Shown one piece after another: positions 21,441-21,578 of a stretch of DNA of 21,578 bases. The translations under genes were made by a program, and so were the position numbers. The stretch's first letter is position 1. Each line of letters opens with the position of its first letter. Under the pieces are notes generated by a model, which was given only the letters and a program-made list of their open reading frames with translations, did no database searches and was not told the origin of the DNA. The stretch is from Soonwooa sp. (lineage in GTDB: Bacteria > Bacteroidota > Bacteroidia > Flavobacteriales > Weeksellaceae), in NCBI RefSeq assembly GCF_030151385.1, contig NZ_JASLDS010000011.1, positions 1 to 21,578 on the forward strand. The letters are read 5' to 3'.

Positions 21441-21578
21441 GGATCAGTCCTAAAACCAGGGGAGGGTTTTGAAAAAAGCATAAATTTGTGATATGCTAAA
21501 TGAGACAGAATTACTTAAATTATTACTGCCCGAATACCTAATCAATCACTTTGAGATAGTAAAGTTCGAAGAAAAAGA
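21441..21578 (+). mobile_element. Left end of an insertion sequence, ISAon1-like, running off the window
   Basis: The sequence changes character right after the protease start. GGATCAGTCC (21441-21450) and a C/G-rich stretch CAGGGGAGGG (21457-21466) are followed by the start of a transposase-type frame. AAAACC...GGTTTT inverted bases around the G-rich stretch resemble an IS terminal structure. The right end and target duplication are outside the window, so the exact boundary (about 21441) is an estimate. Confidence 0.55.
21493..21578 (+). CDS. Partial: N-terminal protein of a two-frame IS transposase (ISAon1-like)
   Basis: Only the first 28 residues are in the window, open to the end (MLNETELLKLLLPEYLINHF with EIVKFEEK). 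This N-terminus resembles the small first protein annotated in flavobacteria as ISAon1-family transposase N-terminal region protein; that is recognition from memory, not a search. TAAATTTG at 21481-21488 resembles a -7 element but is too close to the ATG for a normal leader, so the promoter is uncertain. The frame runs away from the protease gene. Confidence 0.6.
   Translation, partial: MLNETELLKLLLPEYLINHFEIVKFEEK

Noticed and set aside
1..21578. CRISPR arrays, tRNA or rRNA genes
   Set aside because: No regularly spaced direct repeats, cloverleaf-like segments or rRNA-like stretches were seen. Nearly all sequence is accounted for by genes and short intergenic spaces.

Overview
The window looks like a chromosomal piece of a low-GC Bacteroidota bacterium, most likely a flavobacterium of the Chryseobacterium/Weeksellaceae type. 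The evidence is A-rich leaders without Shine-Dalgarno sequences, promoter-like TTTG and TAnnTTTG elements, and a mevalonate-type GHMP kinase paired with a UbiA-family prenyltransferase. A BlaI/M56-TonB pair, an IS start resembling ISAon1-type elements and many small secreted or lipidated proteins of unknown function fit the same origin. The genus is inferred, not proven.

Left region (about 17-6735, all minus strand): nine closely spaced intact genes plus a probable frameshifted small membrane-protein gene at the extreme left. Transcription runs from about 6690 toward position 1. In order of transcription they are: a secreted unknown; two lipoproteins; a secreted protein ending in a SecD-type P1 head domain; a DUF4303 protein; two divergent paralogous three-helix membrane proteins; a small acidic cytosolic protein; a secreted MORN-variant repeat protein; and the broken small membrane protein. 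Gaps are about 10-35 bases, so this reads as one long operon. Its job is unknown. The mixture of short envelope proteins with DUF4303 and MORN proteins resembles immunity or accessory islands linked to polymorphic toxins, but no toxin is visible.

Central region (6937-13705): a UMF1/Atg22-like MFS transporter; a 197-bp imperfect palindrome (MITE-like) that begins on its stop codon; a two-gene isoprenoid unit (mevalonate kinase-like GHMP kinase and a UbiA-family prenyltransferase, probably for geranylgeranylglyceryl phosphate or a similar product); and a pseudouridine synthase of the RluB/RsuA type with a low-complexity N-terminus. These are followed by an outer-membrane beta-barrel protein, nicotinamidase (pncA) and a divergently transcribed Crp/Fnr-family regulator.

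Right-central region (13760-17941, minus): an acyl-CoA carboxylase operon, transcribed in the order CoA-transferase subunit B, biotin carboxyl carrier protein, biotin carboxylase, carboxyltransferase. The partner CoA-transferase subunit A is not next to it.

Right region (18034-21578): a BlaI-type repressor overlapping an M56 metallopeptidase/TonB_C membrane sensor gene (minus). Its promoter -7 element lies inside a TACA-AA-TGTA palindrome, the expected BlaI operator. A divergent GNAT acetyltransferase follows, then a DUF2268-like secreted zinc protease gene. Finally, an insertion sequence starts about 10 bases upstream of that protease's start codon and runs off the right edge.

Five clear hairpin terminators separate the transcription units. 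No tRNA, rRNA or CRISPR array was seen, and no stretch over 300 bases lacks a gene or described element.
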